Below, piece by piece: positions 9,310 to 18,294 of a stretch of DNA of 64,000 nt (its first letter is position 1; every line of letters starts with the position of its first letter). Source of the DNA: Nocardioides cavernaquae (lineage in GTDB: Bacteria > Actinomycetota > Actinomycetes > Propionibacteriales > Nocardioidaceae). Location: contig NZ_QYRP01000002.1 in NCBI RefSeq assembly GCF_003600895.1, positions 3,224,001-3,288,000 on the forward strand, read 5' to 3'. A model generated the notes under the pieces. It did not search any database. It saw only the letters and a list, made by a program, of their open reading frames with translations, and had not been told where the DNA came from. The position numbers and the translations under genes were made by a program.

Positions 9310-10544
9310 CCCAGCCCCTCAACCCGCCGACCAGGTTGCTGATGGGCCCGGGCCCGATCAACGCCGACCCGCGGGTCCTGCGCGCGATGGCTGCGCCGCT
9401 GGTCGGCCAGTTCGACCCGTGGATGACCGAGGCCATGAACAGCACCATGGAGCTCTACCGCGGGGTCTTCGACACGACGAACGAGCAGACCTTCCTCATC
9501 GACGGCACGTCCCGCGCCGGCATCGAGGCCGCGCTGGTCTCGCTGCTCGAGCCCGGGGACCGCGTGCTCGTGCCGGTCTTCGGCCGCTTCGGGCACCTGC
9601 TCCAGGAGATCGCGCAGCGCTGCGGCGCCGACGTACACACCATCGAGGTCCCGTGGGGTGAGGTGTTCGAGGCCGACGCCATCGAGGCGGCCATCCGCGA
9701 CGTGCGCCCCAAGGTCCTCGCAATCGTGCAGGGCGACACCGCCACCACCATGTGCCAGCCGCTCGCCGACATCGGCGAGGTCTGCCGCCGCGAAGGCGTC
9801 CTCCTGTACGTCGATGCGACGGCGTCGCTGGGTGGCAACGAGTTCCGGACCGATGCCTGGGGCATCGACATCGCGACGGCCGGCCTGCAGAAGTGCCTCG
9901 GCGGGCCGTCGGGCAGTGCCCCGATCACGATCTCCCCGAAGGCGGCCGAGGTGATCAACGGCCGCAAGCACGTCGAGGCCGGCATCCGCGACGCAGCCGA
10001 CGCAGCCGTGGGCGCACGGATCGCGTCGAACTACCTCGACCTCGCGCAGGTCATGGACTACTGGGGCCCGCGGCGGCTCAACCACCACACCGAGGCCACC
10101 TCGATGCTCTACGCGGCCCGGGAGTGTGCCCGGCTGCTGGTCGACGAGGGCATGGACAACGCGGTCGTGCGCCACGAGCTGCACGGAGGCGCCATGCTCG
10201 CGGGTGTCCGCGGGCTCGGCCTGGAGGTCTTCGGCGACGTCGCCCACAAGATGACCAACGTGGTGGCAGTCCACATCCCTGCCGGCATCGATGGCGACGG
10301 TGCGCGAGCCTCGATGCTGCACGACTACGGCATCGAGATCGGCACCTCGTTCGGCCCGCTGCACGGCAAGGTCTGGCGGATCGGCACGATGGGCTACAAC
10401 GCCCGGCGCGACGCTGTCCTGGTCACGCTGGCCGCACTGGAGCAGGTGCTGCGCGCAGGTGGCGCCGACATCACCGGTGGCGGCGGCACAGCCGCTGCCC
10501 TCGAGTTCTACGCAGACGAGTTCCACGAAGAGGTGACTGCATGA
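9306..10544 (+). CDS. pucG: (S)-ureidoglycine--glyoxylate aminotransferase (PucG)
   Basis: This class V PLP-dependent aminotransferase has 412 aa. PucG transfers the amino group of ureidoglycine to glyoxylate, giving glycine and oxalurate. Features seen are LLMGPGPINADPRVL, the cofactor-binding DGTSRAG, YVDATASLGGN carrying the PLP-pyridine Asp, and the PLP lysine Lys196 in LQKCLGGPSG. The related alanine- or serine-glyoxylate transaminases share the fold. The location between allantoinase and allantoate amidohydrolase is what makes the PucG assignment strong. The start is a GTG at 9306 that overlaps the allantoinase stop. Confidence 0.9.
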   Translation: MTQPLNPPTRLLMGPGPINADPRVLRAMAAPLVGQFDPWMTEAMNSTMELYRGVFDTTNEQTFLIDGTSRAGIEAALVSLLEPGDRVLVPVFGRFGHLLQEIAQRCGADVHTIEVPWGEVFEADAIEAAIRDVRPKVLAIVQGDTATTMCQPLADIGEVCRREGVLLYVDATASLGGNEFRTDAWGIDIATAGLQKCLGGPSGSAPITISPKAAEVINGRKHVEAGIRDAADAAVGARIASNYLDLAQVMDYWGPRRLNHHTEATSMLYAARECARLLVDEGMDNAVVRHELHGGAMLAGVRGLGLEVFGDVAHKMTNVVAVHIPAGIDGDGARASMLHDYGIEIGTSFGPLHGKVWRIGTMGYNARRDAVLVTLAALEQVLRAGGADITGGGGTAAALEFYADEFHEEVTA

Positions 10545-11797
10545 CGCTGGAGGCAACCGTCCCAGGGACGGCGGAGGAAGTCCTGGCCCGATGTGCCGAG
10601 CTGGACCGGTTCACCTCGCTGCCCGGGCGGCTCGAGCGGGTCCACCTCTCCCCGCAGCACGCGCGCGCCAACGCCGAGACGGCGTCGTGGATGCGCCGGG
10701 CCGGGCTGCGCACGTGGCAGGACGCGGCAGGCAACCAGTGCGGGCGCCGCGAGGGACGCACGCCGGGCCTGCCCGCGCTCCTGCTCGGGTCGCACCTGGA
10801 CACCGTCACCGACGCCGGCAGCTTCGACGGCATGCTCGGCGTCGTCATGGCGATCGCCGTGGTCGAGCGCCTCGGCGACCGCATCGACGACCTGCCCTTC
10901 GCACTCGAGGTCATCGGCTTCAGCGACGAGGAGGGCACCCGCTTCGGCAAGGCGCTCCTCGGCAGCCAAGCCGTCGCCGGCACCTGGGACCCCGACTGGT
11001 GGGACCTGCGCGACCGCGACGGGATCACGCTCTACCAGGCCTTCCTGGACTTCGGGCTCGACCCGCGGCGGGTGCGCGACGCCGCGCGCCAGCCCGAGCA
11101 CCTGGTCGGCTACCTCGAGGCCCACATCGAGCAGGGTCCGCTGCTCGAGGCCGCCGACGCCTCCCTCGGCTACGTCACCACGATCGCCGGCGCCCGGCGC
11201 TTCCGGATCCGCCTCCTCGGCGAGGCCCGCCACGCCGGCGGCACGCCGTACGAGCGGAGGAAGGATGCCCTCGTCGGGGCCAGCGAGGCCATCACCGCGA
11301 TCGAGTCGATCGGCAAGGACAGCGGCACGATCGCCACCGTCGGAAAGATCTCGGTGCACCCCGGAGGCATCAACGTGATCCCCGGGCGGGCCGATTTCAG
11401 CCTGGACCTGCGCGGCTCCACCGACGCGGCACGCGATGCCGCCTGGGACCAGATCGCGGCGATGCTCGAGGCGGTCTGCGAGAAGCGCTCACTCGTCCTC
11501 GAGGTCAGCGAGTCACACCGCGCGCCCGCCGCACCCTGCGCCCGGTGGCTGCAGGAGGCGGTCATCGCCGGCATCGAGAGCACCGGCGAGAAGGACCCGA
11601 TGGGCATCTGGAGCCGGGCCGGCCACGACGCGATGGCGATCGCGGAGGTCACCGACATCGGCATGCTCTTCCTGCGCTGCTTCGACGGGATCAGCCACCA
11701 CCCCGGCGAGGACGTCCGGCTGATCGACGTGGCCCTTGGGCTCGACGCCTTCGAGCAGACGATCCTCGCCGTTGCCGCGGCCTACGAGGCGCGCTGA
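10541..11797 (+). CDS. allC: Allantoate amidohydrolase (M20 zinc hydrolase)
   Basis: This 418-aa member of the M20 peptidase/hydantoinase-carbamoylase family releases ammonia and CO2 from allantoate to give (S)-ureidoglycine, the substrate of PucG. The metal-binding motifs are GSHLDTV (His85, Asp87), SDEEGTRF with the catalytic and metal Glu pair, EAHIEQGP and the C-terminal DGISHHPGE. N-carbamoyl-amino-acid hydrolases have the same motifs, and operon context decides for allantoate. The ATG at 10541 overlaps the pucG stop. It is the last enzyme gene of the first operon and is followed 23 bp later by a second regulator on the same strand. Confidence 0.92.
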   Translation: MTLEATVPGTAEEVLARCAELDRFTSLPGRLERVHLSPQHARANAETASWMRRAGLRTWQDAAGNQCGRREGRTPGLPALLLGSHLDTVTDAGSFDGMLGVVMAIAVVERLGDRIDDLPFALEVIGFSDEEGTRFGKALLGSQAVAGTWDPDWWDLRDRDGITLYQAFLDFGLDPRRVRDAARQPEHLVGYLEAHIEQGPLLEAADASLGYVTTIAGARRFRIRLLGEARHAGGTPYERRKDALVGASEAITAIESIGKDSGTIATVGKISVHPGGINVIPGRADFSLDLRGSTDAARDAAWDQIAAMLEAVCEKRSLVLEVSESHRAPAAPCARWLQEAVIAGIESTGEKDPMGIWSRAGHDAMAIAEVTDIGMLFLRCFDGISHHPGEDVRLIDVALGLDAFEQTILAVAAAYEAR

Positions 11798-11820
11798 AGA
11801 AGTTGTCTACGATCAGCGGC

Positions 11821-12534
11821 GTGACCGGTAGTGGAGCGGCCCCCTCGCAGCGTCATTCGCTGCGTGCTTCGGTGCACTCCGCCCTCCGGCAGCGGATCAT
11901 CGGGCTCGACCTGATGCCCGGCGCCCGGCTCGTCGAGCGAGACCTCGCCGCCGAGCTCGGGGTCTCGCGCGTCCCGCTGCGCGAGGCCCTCCAGCTGCTG
12001 GAGTCCGAGGGTCTGGTGGTCCTCGTCCCGCGCCAGGGCGCCATCGTCGCGCCGTTCACAGCGGATGACGTGCGCCATCTCTTCGAGGTGCGGGAGTACG
12101 TCGAGGTTCCCGCGGCAGGCCTCGCCGCCACTCGGCGTACTCCCGACGACATTGCACAGATGCGCGCGAGCGTCGACTCCGCCCGGCACCAGGCGGCCGC
12201 CGGCGACGAGCTCGGTGCGGCTGAGGCCAACGCGGACTTCCACATGGCCCTGGTCGAGGCCACCGGAAACCCGCTGCTGATCTCGACCGCGGAGATGCTG
12301 GACGTCCGCATGAGGTGGCTCTTCCACCTGACCCGCCAGCGCAACGCACTCTCCCAGTGCCAGGAGCACGACCAGATCCTGCGCGCGATCGAGGCGGGCG
12401 ACGACGAGCTCGCCGAGCAGCTTGCCCGCGCCCACGTGCTGTCGGGCAAGGGCCAGACCATCGAGATGGCGGCCGACTGGGCGCAGCCAGCCATCGATCC
12501 CGTCGAGGCAACCCGGAGTCGGCGACGGGGCTGA
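11821..12534 (+). CDS. Second GntR/FadR-family transcriptional regulator
   Basis: The 237-aa product has an N-terminal winged helix (residues about 12-75; motif LGVSRVPLREALQLLESEGLV) and a C-terminal FCD domain with the metal-binding pattern FEVREYVE, ADFHMALVEATGN and QEHDQILRAI. The start chosen is the GTG at 11821. A TTG at 11803 would add six residues, and neither has a clear ribosome-binding site. It sits between the allantoin operon and the BMP transporter operon. A 22-bp palindrome at 12612-12633, just before the BMP gene, is a candidate operator for it. Confidence 0.88.
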   Translation: MTGSGAAPSQRHSLRASVHSALRQRIIGLDLMPGARLVERDLAAELGVSRVPLREALQLLESEGLVVLVPRQGAIVAPFTADDVRHLFEVREYVEVPAAGLAATRRTPDDIAQMRASVDSARHQAAAGDELGAAEANADFHMALVEATGNPLLISTAEMLDVRMRWLFHLTRQRNALSQCQEHDQILRAIEAGDDELAEQLARAHVLSGKGQTIEMAADWAQPAIDPVEATRSRRRG

Positions 12535-12553
12535 GCTGCCCTGAGCGGTATAT

Positions 12554-12583
12554 CGCTCGTGTCATCGCGTGTTCACACGAGCG
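12554..12583 (+). terminator. Inverted repeat after the second GntR gene
   Basis: A 9-bp perfect inverted repeat (CGCTCGTGT and ACACGAGCG) with a 12-base spacer begins 19 bp after the GntR stop. It could end the first transcript before the BMP operon. There is no T-run, so an extended operator is an alternative. Confidence 0.45.
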
Positions 12584-12611
12584 GTTACTGGCTGGAACAC
12601 GCACGCCCCAG

Positions 12612-12633
12612 AGTTAATGGCATACCACTAACT
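12612..12633. promoter_or_regulatory. Candidate operator palindrome upstream of the BMP transporter operon
   Basis: The half-sites AGTTAATGG and CCACTAACT are separated by CATA, giving a 22-bp interrupted palindrome with 8 of 9 matching positions. It ends 13 bp before the ATG at 12647 and touches the Shine-Dalgarno region. The core TGGCATACCA resembles FadR-subfamily GntR sites. The most likely binder is the regulator encoded at 11821-12534. Confidence 0.5.
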
Positions 12634-12646
12634 CCCGGAGGAACCC

Positions 12647-13642
12647 ATGCGTATCCCGTCCGGCCGGCTCCTCGCCGGTCTCGTGCTCACCTCACTCGCG
12701 ACGTCGTCCCTCACCGCCTGCGGCGGGTCGTCCTCGGCCGGAGGGAAGGACCTGCTCAAGGTGGGCGTCTTCCTGCCCGGCTCCACCTCGGACACCGGCT
12801 TCATGCAGTCCGCGCACCTCGGCTACGAACGCGCCAAGAAGGCGCACGCGGACACCGCGAAGCTCAGCATGGCCGAGGAGGTGGACCCCGCTGACTACGA
12901 GGAGGTGCTCACCTCCTTCGCCAGCACCAACGACCTGGTGGTCTCGGTCGGCGGCCAGACCGATGCCGACCTGCGTCGGGTGGCAGCGCAGTTCCCGGAC
13001 GTGACGTTCGTGGAGATCGGCGGTCCCTCCGACGCGGAGCCCCTCGCCAACCTCGCCTACTACGACCCGCAGCAGGCCGAGGCGGAGTACCTCACCGGCG
13101 CCGCCGCCGCGCTCGCGTCGACCAAGCACTCCGTCGGCTTCATCGGCGGCATGGAGCTGCCTGCGATCGTCAACGCTGCCGAGGCCTTCGGCAACGGAGC
13201 TGTTGCTGCCGTGCCCGGCACCAAGGTGCTGAAGCCGCAGTTCGTCGGCGACTTCAACGACCCGGCCAAGGCCAAGCAGGCTGCAGACGCCGACATCGCC
13301 GCCGGCGCTGACGTCCTCGGCCAGATCGTCAACCTCGGCAAGGCAGGGATCGAGCAGGCCGTGCGCTCGGCCGACGCCCGGATGATCGGGGGCCCGATCC
13401 CGGGCGAGTGCAGCGCTGACAGCCCCTACGCGGCGTACATCCGGACCGACATCGGTGCCGAGGTGGAGTACGCCATCGAGGCCGTGCTCGACGGGACCTG
13501 GAAGGCAGTCCAGGAGCCCTTCGGACTGACCTCCGACCATGACGCCACCGAGCTGACCTTCTGCGGCGACGACGCCGAGGCGAAGACCACCCTCGAGAAG
13601 CTCGCGGCGCAGCTCGCCGACGCCTCGGTCACGGCGTACTGA
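12647..13642 (+). CDS. BMP-family substrate-binding lipoprotein of an ABC transporter
   Basis: The 331-aa precursor has a lipoprotein signal peptide ending in LTAC (lipid-modified Cys25), followed by a BMP (basic membrane protein) domain with VGVFLPGSTSDTGFMQSAHLGYE and the VGFIGGMELP hinge region. BMP proteins of this type bind purine nucleosides or bases outside the membrane and deliver them to the permeases encoded downstream. The start is the ATG at 12647 with GGAGGA upstream. It is the first gene of a six-gene run. The purine ligand is inferred from family and location. Confidence 0.92.
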   Translation: MRIPSGRLLAGLVLTSLATSSLTACGGSSSAGGKDLLKVGVFLPGSTSDTGFMQSAHLGYERAKKAHADTAKLSMAEEVDPADYEEVLTSFASTNDLVVSVGGQTDADLRRVAAQFPDVTFVEIGGPSDAEPLANLAYYDPQQAEAEYLTGAAAALASTKHSVGFIGGMELPAIVNAAEAFGNGAVAAVPGTKVLKPQFVGDFNDPAKAKQAADADIAAGADVLGQIVNLGKAGIEQAVRSADARMIGGPIPGECSADSPYAAYIRTDIGAEVEYAIEAVLDGTWKAVQEPFGLTSDHDATELTFCGDDAEAKTTLEKLAAQLADASVTAY

Positions 13643-13648
13643 GTCCCG

Positions 13649-15232
13649 ATGTCCGACCTTGCACCGGGTCACCCGCCCGCTCCGGCGCCACGGGGACCCC
13701 TGGCGCTCGAGCTGCGCGGCGTGAGCCGGGAGTTCGGAGCAGTCACCGCTCTGCGGGACGTGTCCCTCCGCGTCTCCCCGGGCACGGTCCACGCCGTGCT
13801 CGGGGAGAACGGAGCCGGCAAGTCCACCCTGTGCAACATCGTCTACGGAGCACTGCCTCCGACGCGCGGTGAGATGGTCCGCTTCGGGCAGTCCTATGCA
13901 CCGGGTTCCCCCGCGCACGCCCTCGCCGGCGGGGTTGCGATGGTCCACCAGCACTTCAGCCTGCTGCCGAACCTGAGTGTTCGCGACAACCTGCTTCTCG
14001 GGGCCTGGACGCAGAGCGCACGCCGCCGCACCCTGCGGGCAGTGGACCGGGCCAGGGACTCGTTCGGCGTCGAGGTCGACCTGGATGCGCACGTCGGGGC
14101 GATGTCGCTCGGCGCCCGCCAGCAGGTCGAGATCGTCAAGGCGCTCCTGCGGGAGCCGGAGCTCGTCCTGTTCGACGAGCCGACGGCCGTGCTCTCGGCG
14201 ACCGAGATCGACCGCTTCCTCGCGATCAGCACGGCACTCGCCCGGGCCGGCACCGCGGTCGTCCTCGTCACGCACAAGCTCGCCGAGGTCCGCGCCGTGA
14301 GCGATGAGTTCACGGTGCTCCGTCATGGGAGCGTGGCGGGCTCCGGCCGCGTGGCAGAAGCCTCGTCCGACGACATCATCGACATGATCATGGGACGCCA
14401 GGTCGCCGAGCTCGATGGCGTGCTGGCCGCCACCCTCGGGGTTGCCGACCCCACAGCCGCATCCACCGGCCGGACACCGGGCCCGGTCGTGCTCACCGTA
14501 GACGGACTGACCGTCCGGGATGAGGCCGGCGCAGTCCGGGTGGACGACGTCGACCTTGAGCTCCGTGCCGGCGAGATCGTCGGCGTCGCGGGCGTCGAGG
14601 GCAACGGGCAGAGCGAGCTCGTCGCCGCCATTTCCGGCTCGCTGCCGGTGACGGCCGGACGCGTCGTCCTCGGTGATCGGGAGATCACCGACCTGGAGCC
14701 GGGAGACCGCAACGCCCTGGGCCTCGCGGTGATCCCGGAGGACCGGCACCACGAGGCGATCATCGGCGACCTCGGCATCACCGAGAACCTGCTGCTCGAC
14801 CGGCTCGACGAGTTCCGCAGTCCGCGCGGCCTCGACCGGAAGGCGATGGATCGCGAGGCGGCACGGCTGATGCAGGAGTACGACGTGCGGGCAGCCGGCC
14901 CGCGTGCGCGCCTGTCGACCCTGTCCGGCGGCAACCAGCAGAAGGTGGTCCTCGCGCGTGAGCTCTCCCGCGACTCCCTCCAGTGCGTCGTCGCGGCCGA
15001 ACCGACCCGGGGCCTCGACCTCGGCGCGGTGGACGCGGTCGTCACCCGTCTCCGCGAGGCAGCCGACGGCGGCGCCGGGGTCCTCGTCGTCTCCAGCGAG
15101 CTGCCCGAACTCTTCGCCCTCTGCGACCGCATCCTCGTCGCGTACCGGGGATCGATCCACGGACAGGTCCATGTCGCCGACCCGGACGCGCACGACGCCG
15201 TGGCGCGCCTGATGATGGGAGAACCCGCATGA
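13649..15232 (+). CDS. ABC transporter ATPase with two nucleotide-binding domains (nucleoside-type)
   Basis: This 527-aa fused ATPase is of the ribose/BMP importer type. The first domain has Walker A GENGAGKST (52-60), MVHQHFSLLPNLSVRDNLLLG and Walker B VLFDEPTAVL. The second has the degenerate Walker A GVEGNGQSE and signature LSGGNQQKVVLAREL, as is normal for this subfamily. It powers uptake through the two membrane subunits encoded next. The gene starts 6 bp after the binding-protein gene and overlaps the first permease (ATGA). Confidence 0.94.
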   Translation: MSDLAPGHPPAPAPRGPLALELRGVSREFGAVTALRDVSLRVSPGTVHAVLGENGAGKSTLCNIVYGALPPTRGEMVRFGQSYAPGSPAHALAGGVAMVHQHFSLLPNLSVRDNLLLGAWTQSARRRTLRAVDRARDSFGVEVDLDAHVGAMSLGARQQVEIVKALLREPELVLFDEPTAVLSATEIDRFLAISTALARAGTAVVLVTHKLAEVRAVSDEFTVLRHGSVAGSGRVAEASSDDIIDMIMGRQVAELDGVLAATLGVADPTAASTGRTPGPVVLTVDGLTVRDEAGAVRVDDVDLELRAGEIVGVAGVEGNGQSELVAAISGSLPVTAGRVVLGDREITDLEPGDRNALGLAVIPEDRHHEAIIGDLGITENLLLDRLDEFRSPRGLDRKAMDREAARLMQEYDVRAAGPRARLSTLSGGNQQKVVLARELSRDSLQCVVAAEPTRGLDLGAVDAVVTRLREAADGGAGVLVVSSELPELFALCDRILVAYRGSIHGQVHVADPDAHDAVARLMMGEPA

Positions 15233-16359
15233 CTCGCCTCCGAACGGCGGGCTTCCGCGACGCGGGGGACCTGATCCGTCACCCGTTGGCCCTCGGAGCC
15301 CTCTCCGCCCTCGCGGCCGCCGTCACCGCCCTCGCGCTCGCTGCGGCGGCGGGCTCGCCTCCCGGCACGACGCTCAACGCGTTCCTCGACGGCGTCGGCA
15401 CGGCTCACTCCGTCGGCGCAGCGCTCAACGGAACGGCCGTGATCGTCCTGGTCGGCAGCGGCTTCATCATCGCCCACCGGGTCGGCCTCGTGAACGTCGG
15501 CGGCGAGGGGCAGATCTGCGCAGGAGCCGTCACAGCCACCTCCGTCGGACTGGCACTGCCCCCGGCGATCGGACCCTGGGTCGGCGTGCCCGTCCTCCTC
15601 GGCGCCGCAGCACTCGGCGGCGCAGCGTGGGCAGCAGTCGCCGCGGCGCTCGTCATCGCCCGAGGGGTGAACGAGGTGATCTGCACGCTGCTGCTGAACT
15701 TCATTGCGCTCGCTGGCGTGGTCCTGTGTGTGCACGAGGACTGGCTGCTGCGGCAGCCGCGGACGAGCGCCGAGACACTCCCCCAGTCCGCCCCGTTGCC
15801 GGCGAGCTTCCAGCTCCCGCTGCTCGGCATCGAACGGTCTCCCGCAACCCTGGGAATCATCGTTGCGCTCGTCGCCGCAGCGGGCACTGCGCTCGTCCTG
15901 CGCCGCACCGCACTCGGCGTACGCCTCGAGGCCACCGGCCTCTCCCGCCCCGCTGCGCGACGCCTGGGCATCGCGACAGACCGCCTCCGTGGCGGAGGAC
16001 TCGTCGTGTCGGGTGCTCTCGCCGGCGTGGCGGGAGGCCTCCTCGTGGGGGCGGCCCCCTTCCTCCTGGTCGACGGCGTCTCGTCGGGTTACGGCTTCAC
16101 CGGACTGGTCGCCGGACTCCTGGCCCGCGGATCGCTGCTGGCCATGGTGATGGTGGCGACCTCGCTCGCCTTCCTCTCCTCGGGCGGCATCGCGGTGCAA
16201 CTCTTCGCAGGAGTCCCGGCCTCCCTCACCCAGATCGCCCAGGCACTCCTCGTCTTCTTCATCGCCTCGACGGCCGCCTGGACCGTCTCCCACGTTCCGC
16301 GCCGGACCACCCGGGACACCCGGGCCACCGGCGGCGAAGCCGGCGAGGTGGCACCGTGA
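15229..16359 (+). CDS. ABC transporter permease subunit 1 (BMP/nucleoside type)
   Basis: The 376-aa membrane protein has about 8-10 hydrophobic helices and the BPD_transp_2 signature region VGLVNVGGEGQICAGA, followed by ARGVNEVICTLLLNFIAL. It is the longer of two permeases, which pair as in NupP/NupQ-like purine nucleoside importers. The start is the ATG at 15229 overlapping the ATPase stop. The upstream extension of this frame lies inside the ATPase gene. Confidence 0.92.
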   Translation: MTRLRTAGFRDAGDLIRHPLALGALSALAAAVTALALAAAAGSPPGTTLNAFLDGVGTAHSVGAALNGTAVIVLVGSGFIIAHRVGLVNVGGEGQICAGAVTATSVGLALPPAIGPWVGVPVLLGAAALGGAAWAAVAAALVIARGVNEVICTLLLNFIALAGVVLCVHEDWLLRQPRTSAETLPQSAPLPASFQLPLLGIERSPATLGIIVALVAAAGTALVLRRTALGVRLEATGLSRPAARRLGIATDRLRGGGLVVSGALAGVAGGLLVGAAPFLLVDGVSSGYGFTGLVAGLLARGSLLAMVMVATSLAFLSSGGIAVQLFAGVPASLTQIAQALLVFFIASTAAWTVSHVPRRTTRDTRATGGEAGEVAP

Positions 16360-17288
16360 GCGCCGAGCAGCTGATCGCTGCGATCCTCGCCTCGGGTCTC
16401 GGCTTCGCCATCCCGCTGCTCGTCGCCGCGACCGGCGAGCTGGTCAGCGAGCGCGCAGGCGTCCTCAACATGAGCCTCGAAGGCATGATGCTCACCGGCG
16501 CCTTCTCCTCGGTGATCGGTGCGGTCGAGTCCGGTTCCGCAGTCGTCGGACTCTTCTGGGGCATTGCCGCCGGGCTCGCCCTGGGAATGGTCCAGGCACT
16601 GGCCAGCGTGGTCCTGCGTGCCGACCAGATCGTCACCGGTCTCGCGCTCAATGCCCTCGCACTGGCTGGCACGACCTTCGGTGCCCGCCTGCTGTTCACC
16701 GACCGAGGTGCGGAGGTTCCCGGGTTCGACGGACTTGATCTCGGCGCAGTCGGCGACCTTCCGGTCATCGGGCCGGCCCTCGGGCAGTCCGTCCTGGCCT
16801 ACGTCCTCGTGCTCAGCGTCGCCGTCGTCGCGGTGATCACCTCGCGGCGTACGTCGTGGGGCATTGCGATCGACGCGGCCGGCGAGGATGCCGTCCGGGC
16901 GGACTGGGCCGGCGTCCCGGTCAACCGGGTGCGCTTCGCCTCAGTCCTGCTGGCCGGTGCCCTCGCCGGCGCTGCGGGAGCCCAACTGGCCCTCTCCGAG
17001 GTCCACACCTTCACCGACAACATGACGGCCGGCGCCGGCTACCTCGCTGTCGTGGCCGTGATCGCGGGACGCTGGCGGGCGCTGCCCACCGTGGTGGCCA
17101 CGCTGGCCTTCGGAGTGGCCCAGGCACTGCAGTACAGCCTGCCCGCAGTCGGCGTCGACGTGCCCACGGGCCTCCTGCTGATGCTTCCGTACGCGATCGC
17201 GCTGCTCGCGACCGCCGGTCTGGTCGCATCCAGCCGAGCCCCCTCCGCTCTCACCCGTCCCTTCGCCCGATCCGCCACCGGAAGGTGA
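16356..17288 (+). CDS. ABC transporter permease subunit 2 (BMP/nucleoside type)
   Basis: This 310-aa partner permease has the conserved GELVSERAGVLNMSLEGMMLTGAF region and VLRADQIVTGLALNALALAGT, typical of BPD_transp_2 subunits of nucleoside importers. About eight transmembrane helices are visible. The GTG at 16356 overlaps the previous stop. With the ATPase and lipoprotein it completes a full importer. Confidence 0.92.
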   Translation: MSAEQLIAAILASGLGFAIPLLVAATGELVSERAGVLNMSLEGMMLTGAFSSVIGAVESGSAVVGLFWGIAAGLALGMVQALASVVLRADQIVTGLALNALALAGTTFGARLLFTDRGAEVPGFDGLDLGAVGDLPVIGPALGQSVLAYVLVLSVAVVAVITSRRTSWGIAIDAAGEDAVRADWAGVPVNRVRFASVLLAGALAGAAGAQLALSEVHTFTDNMTAGAGYLAVVAVIAGRWRALPTVVATLAFGVAQALQYSLPAVGVDVPTGLLLMLPYAIALLATAGLVASSRAPSALTRPFARSATGR

Positions 17289-17295
17289 CACCCGC

Positions 17296-18294
17296 ATGAC
17301 CCTGATCCTCACCCGTTCCCAGATCGCAGCGCTGCTCCGGACTCCGGACCTCACCGGGACCGTCGTCACCGATGCCGTCGAGGAGGCGTTTGCCGCACTC
17401 GCGGACGGCACGGACCGGCTCTCGCCCGCCCACGGCATCCGTGAAGGTGACGACCTGTTCCTGCCGATGCTGGCCGCCAGCACGCGCCTTGGCCTCGCCG
17501 GCGGCAAGGTGCTGGCCGACCTTCCCGGCAATGCACTGACGGGGTTGCCGCGCCAGCGCTCGGCGATCACCCTGATCTCGACCGAGACCGGCGCGTGTGC
17601 GGCCCTTCTGGACGGCGCCCTTCCCACGCGGGTGCGCACTGCAGCAGCGTCGGCGGTCGCGACCCGGCACCTCGCCCGTCCGGATACCCGGGTCCTCGGT
17701 CTCGTCGGAGCCGGGGCCCTGGCCGTGGAGCACACGGTCCTGATCGCTGCCGAGCGCCCGATCGAGGAGGTCGTCGTCTGGTCGCGCTCGTTCGACCGGG
17801 TCGCGTCGTTCCGGGCCGAGCTGAGCACCCGGGCACCCGATCTCAAGGTGACGCACGCAGACGGCCCGCGGTCTGTCATCGACGCCGCCGACGTGGTCTG
17901 CACCCTGACGCCGTCACGCGAGCCCATCGTCCGCGGCTCCTGGCTGCGCCCGGGCCAGCACCTCAACGTGGTCGGCGCGCCACCGAGGCCGGACTGCCGC
18001 GAGGTGGACGGCGTCGCGATGTCCCGGTCGCGCATCGTGGTCGATGCGATGAGCACGGCCACGGCCGACTCCGGCGACCTGGTGCTGGCCCTGGCCGAGG
18101 GGGCAGTGACGACCGGTGACTGTGCCGATCTCGGGTCAGTGATCTGCGGTCTGGCAGAGGGCCGCACCTCACCCGACGAGATCACCCTCTTCGACTCGAC
18201 GGGGCTGGGTCTCCTTGATCTGGCGATCGGCCGCGTCCTCGTCGATGCCGCCCGGCGACACGGCATCGGGCATGCGATGGAATTGGGTGCGTGA
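17296..18294 (+). CDS. Ornithine cyclodeaminase / mu-crystallin family oxidoreductase
   Basis: The 332-aa product has the two-part fold of this family: a dimerisation region carrying the conserved LAGGKVLADLPGN and PTRVRTAAASAVATRHLA stretches, and a Rossmann domain with VLGLVGAGALA (about 135-145). Family members are NAD(P)-dependent and act on cyclic or alpha-amino acids (ornithine, alanine, ketimines). The substrate cannot be read from sequence. It begins 7 bp after the second permease and overlaps the deaminase gene, so it is part of the purine transporter operon, an unusual partner for this family. Confidence 0.88.
   Translation: MTLILTRSQIAALLRTPDLTGTVVTDAVEEAFAALADGTDRLSPAHGIREGDDLFLPMLAASTRLGLAGGKVLADLPGNALTGLPRQRSAITLISTETGACAALLDGALPTRVRTAAASAVATRHLARPDTRVLGLVGAGALAVEHTVLIAAERPIEEVVVWSRSFDRVASFRAELSTRAPDLKVTHADGPRSVIDAADVVCTLTPSREPIVRGSWLRPGQHLNVVGAPPRPDCREVDGVAMSRSRIVVDAMSTATADSGDLVLALAEGAVTTGDCADLGSVICGLAEGRTSPDEITLFDSTGLGLLDLAIGRVLVDAARRHGIGHAMELGA

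Noticed and set aside
12692..15193. 833-aa open frame on the minus strand
   Set aside because: Antisense to the BMP lipoprotein and ATPase genes, with no recognisable motif.
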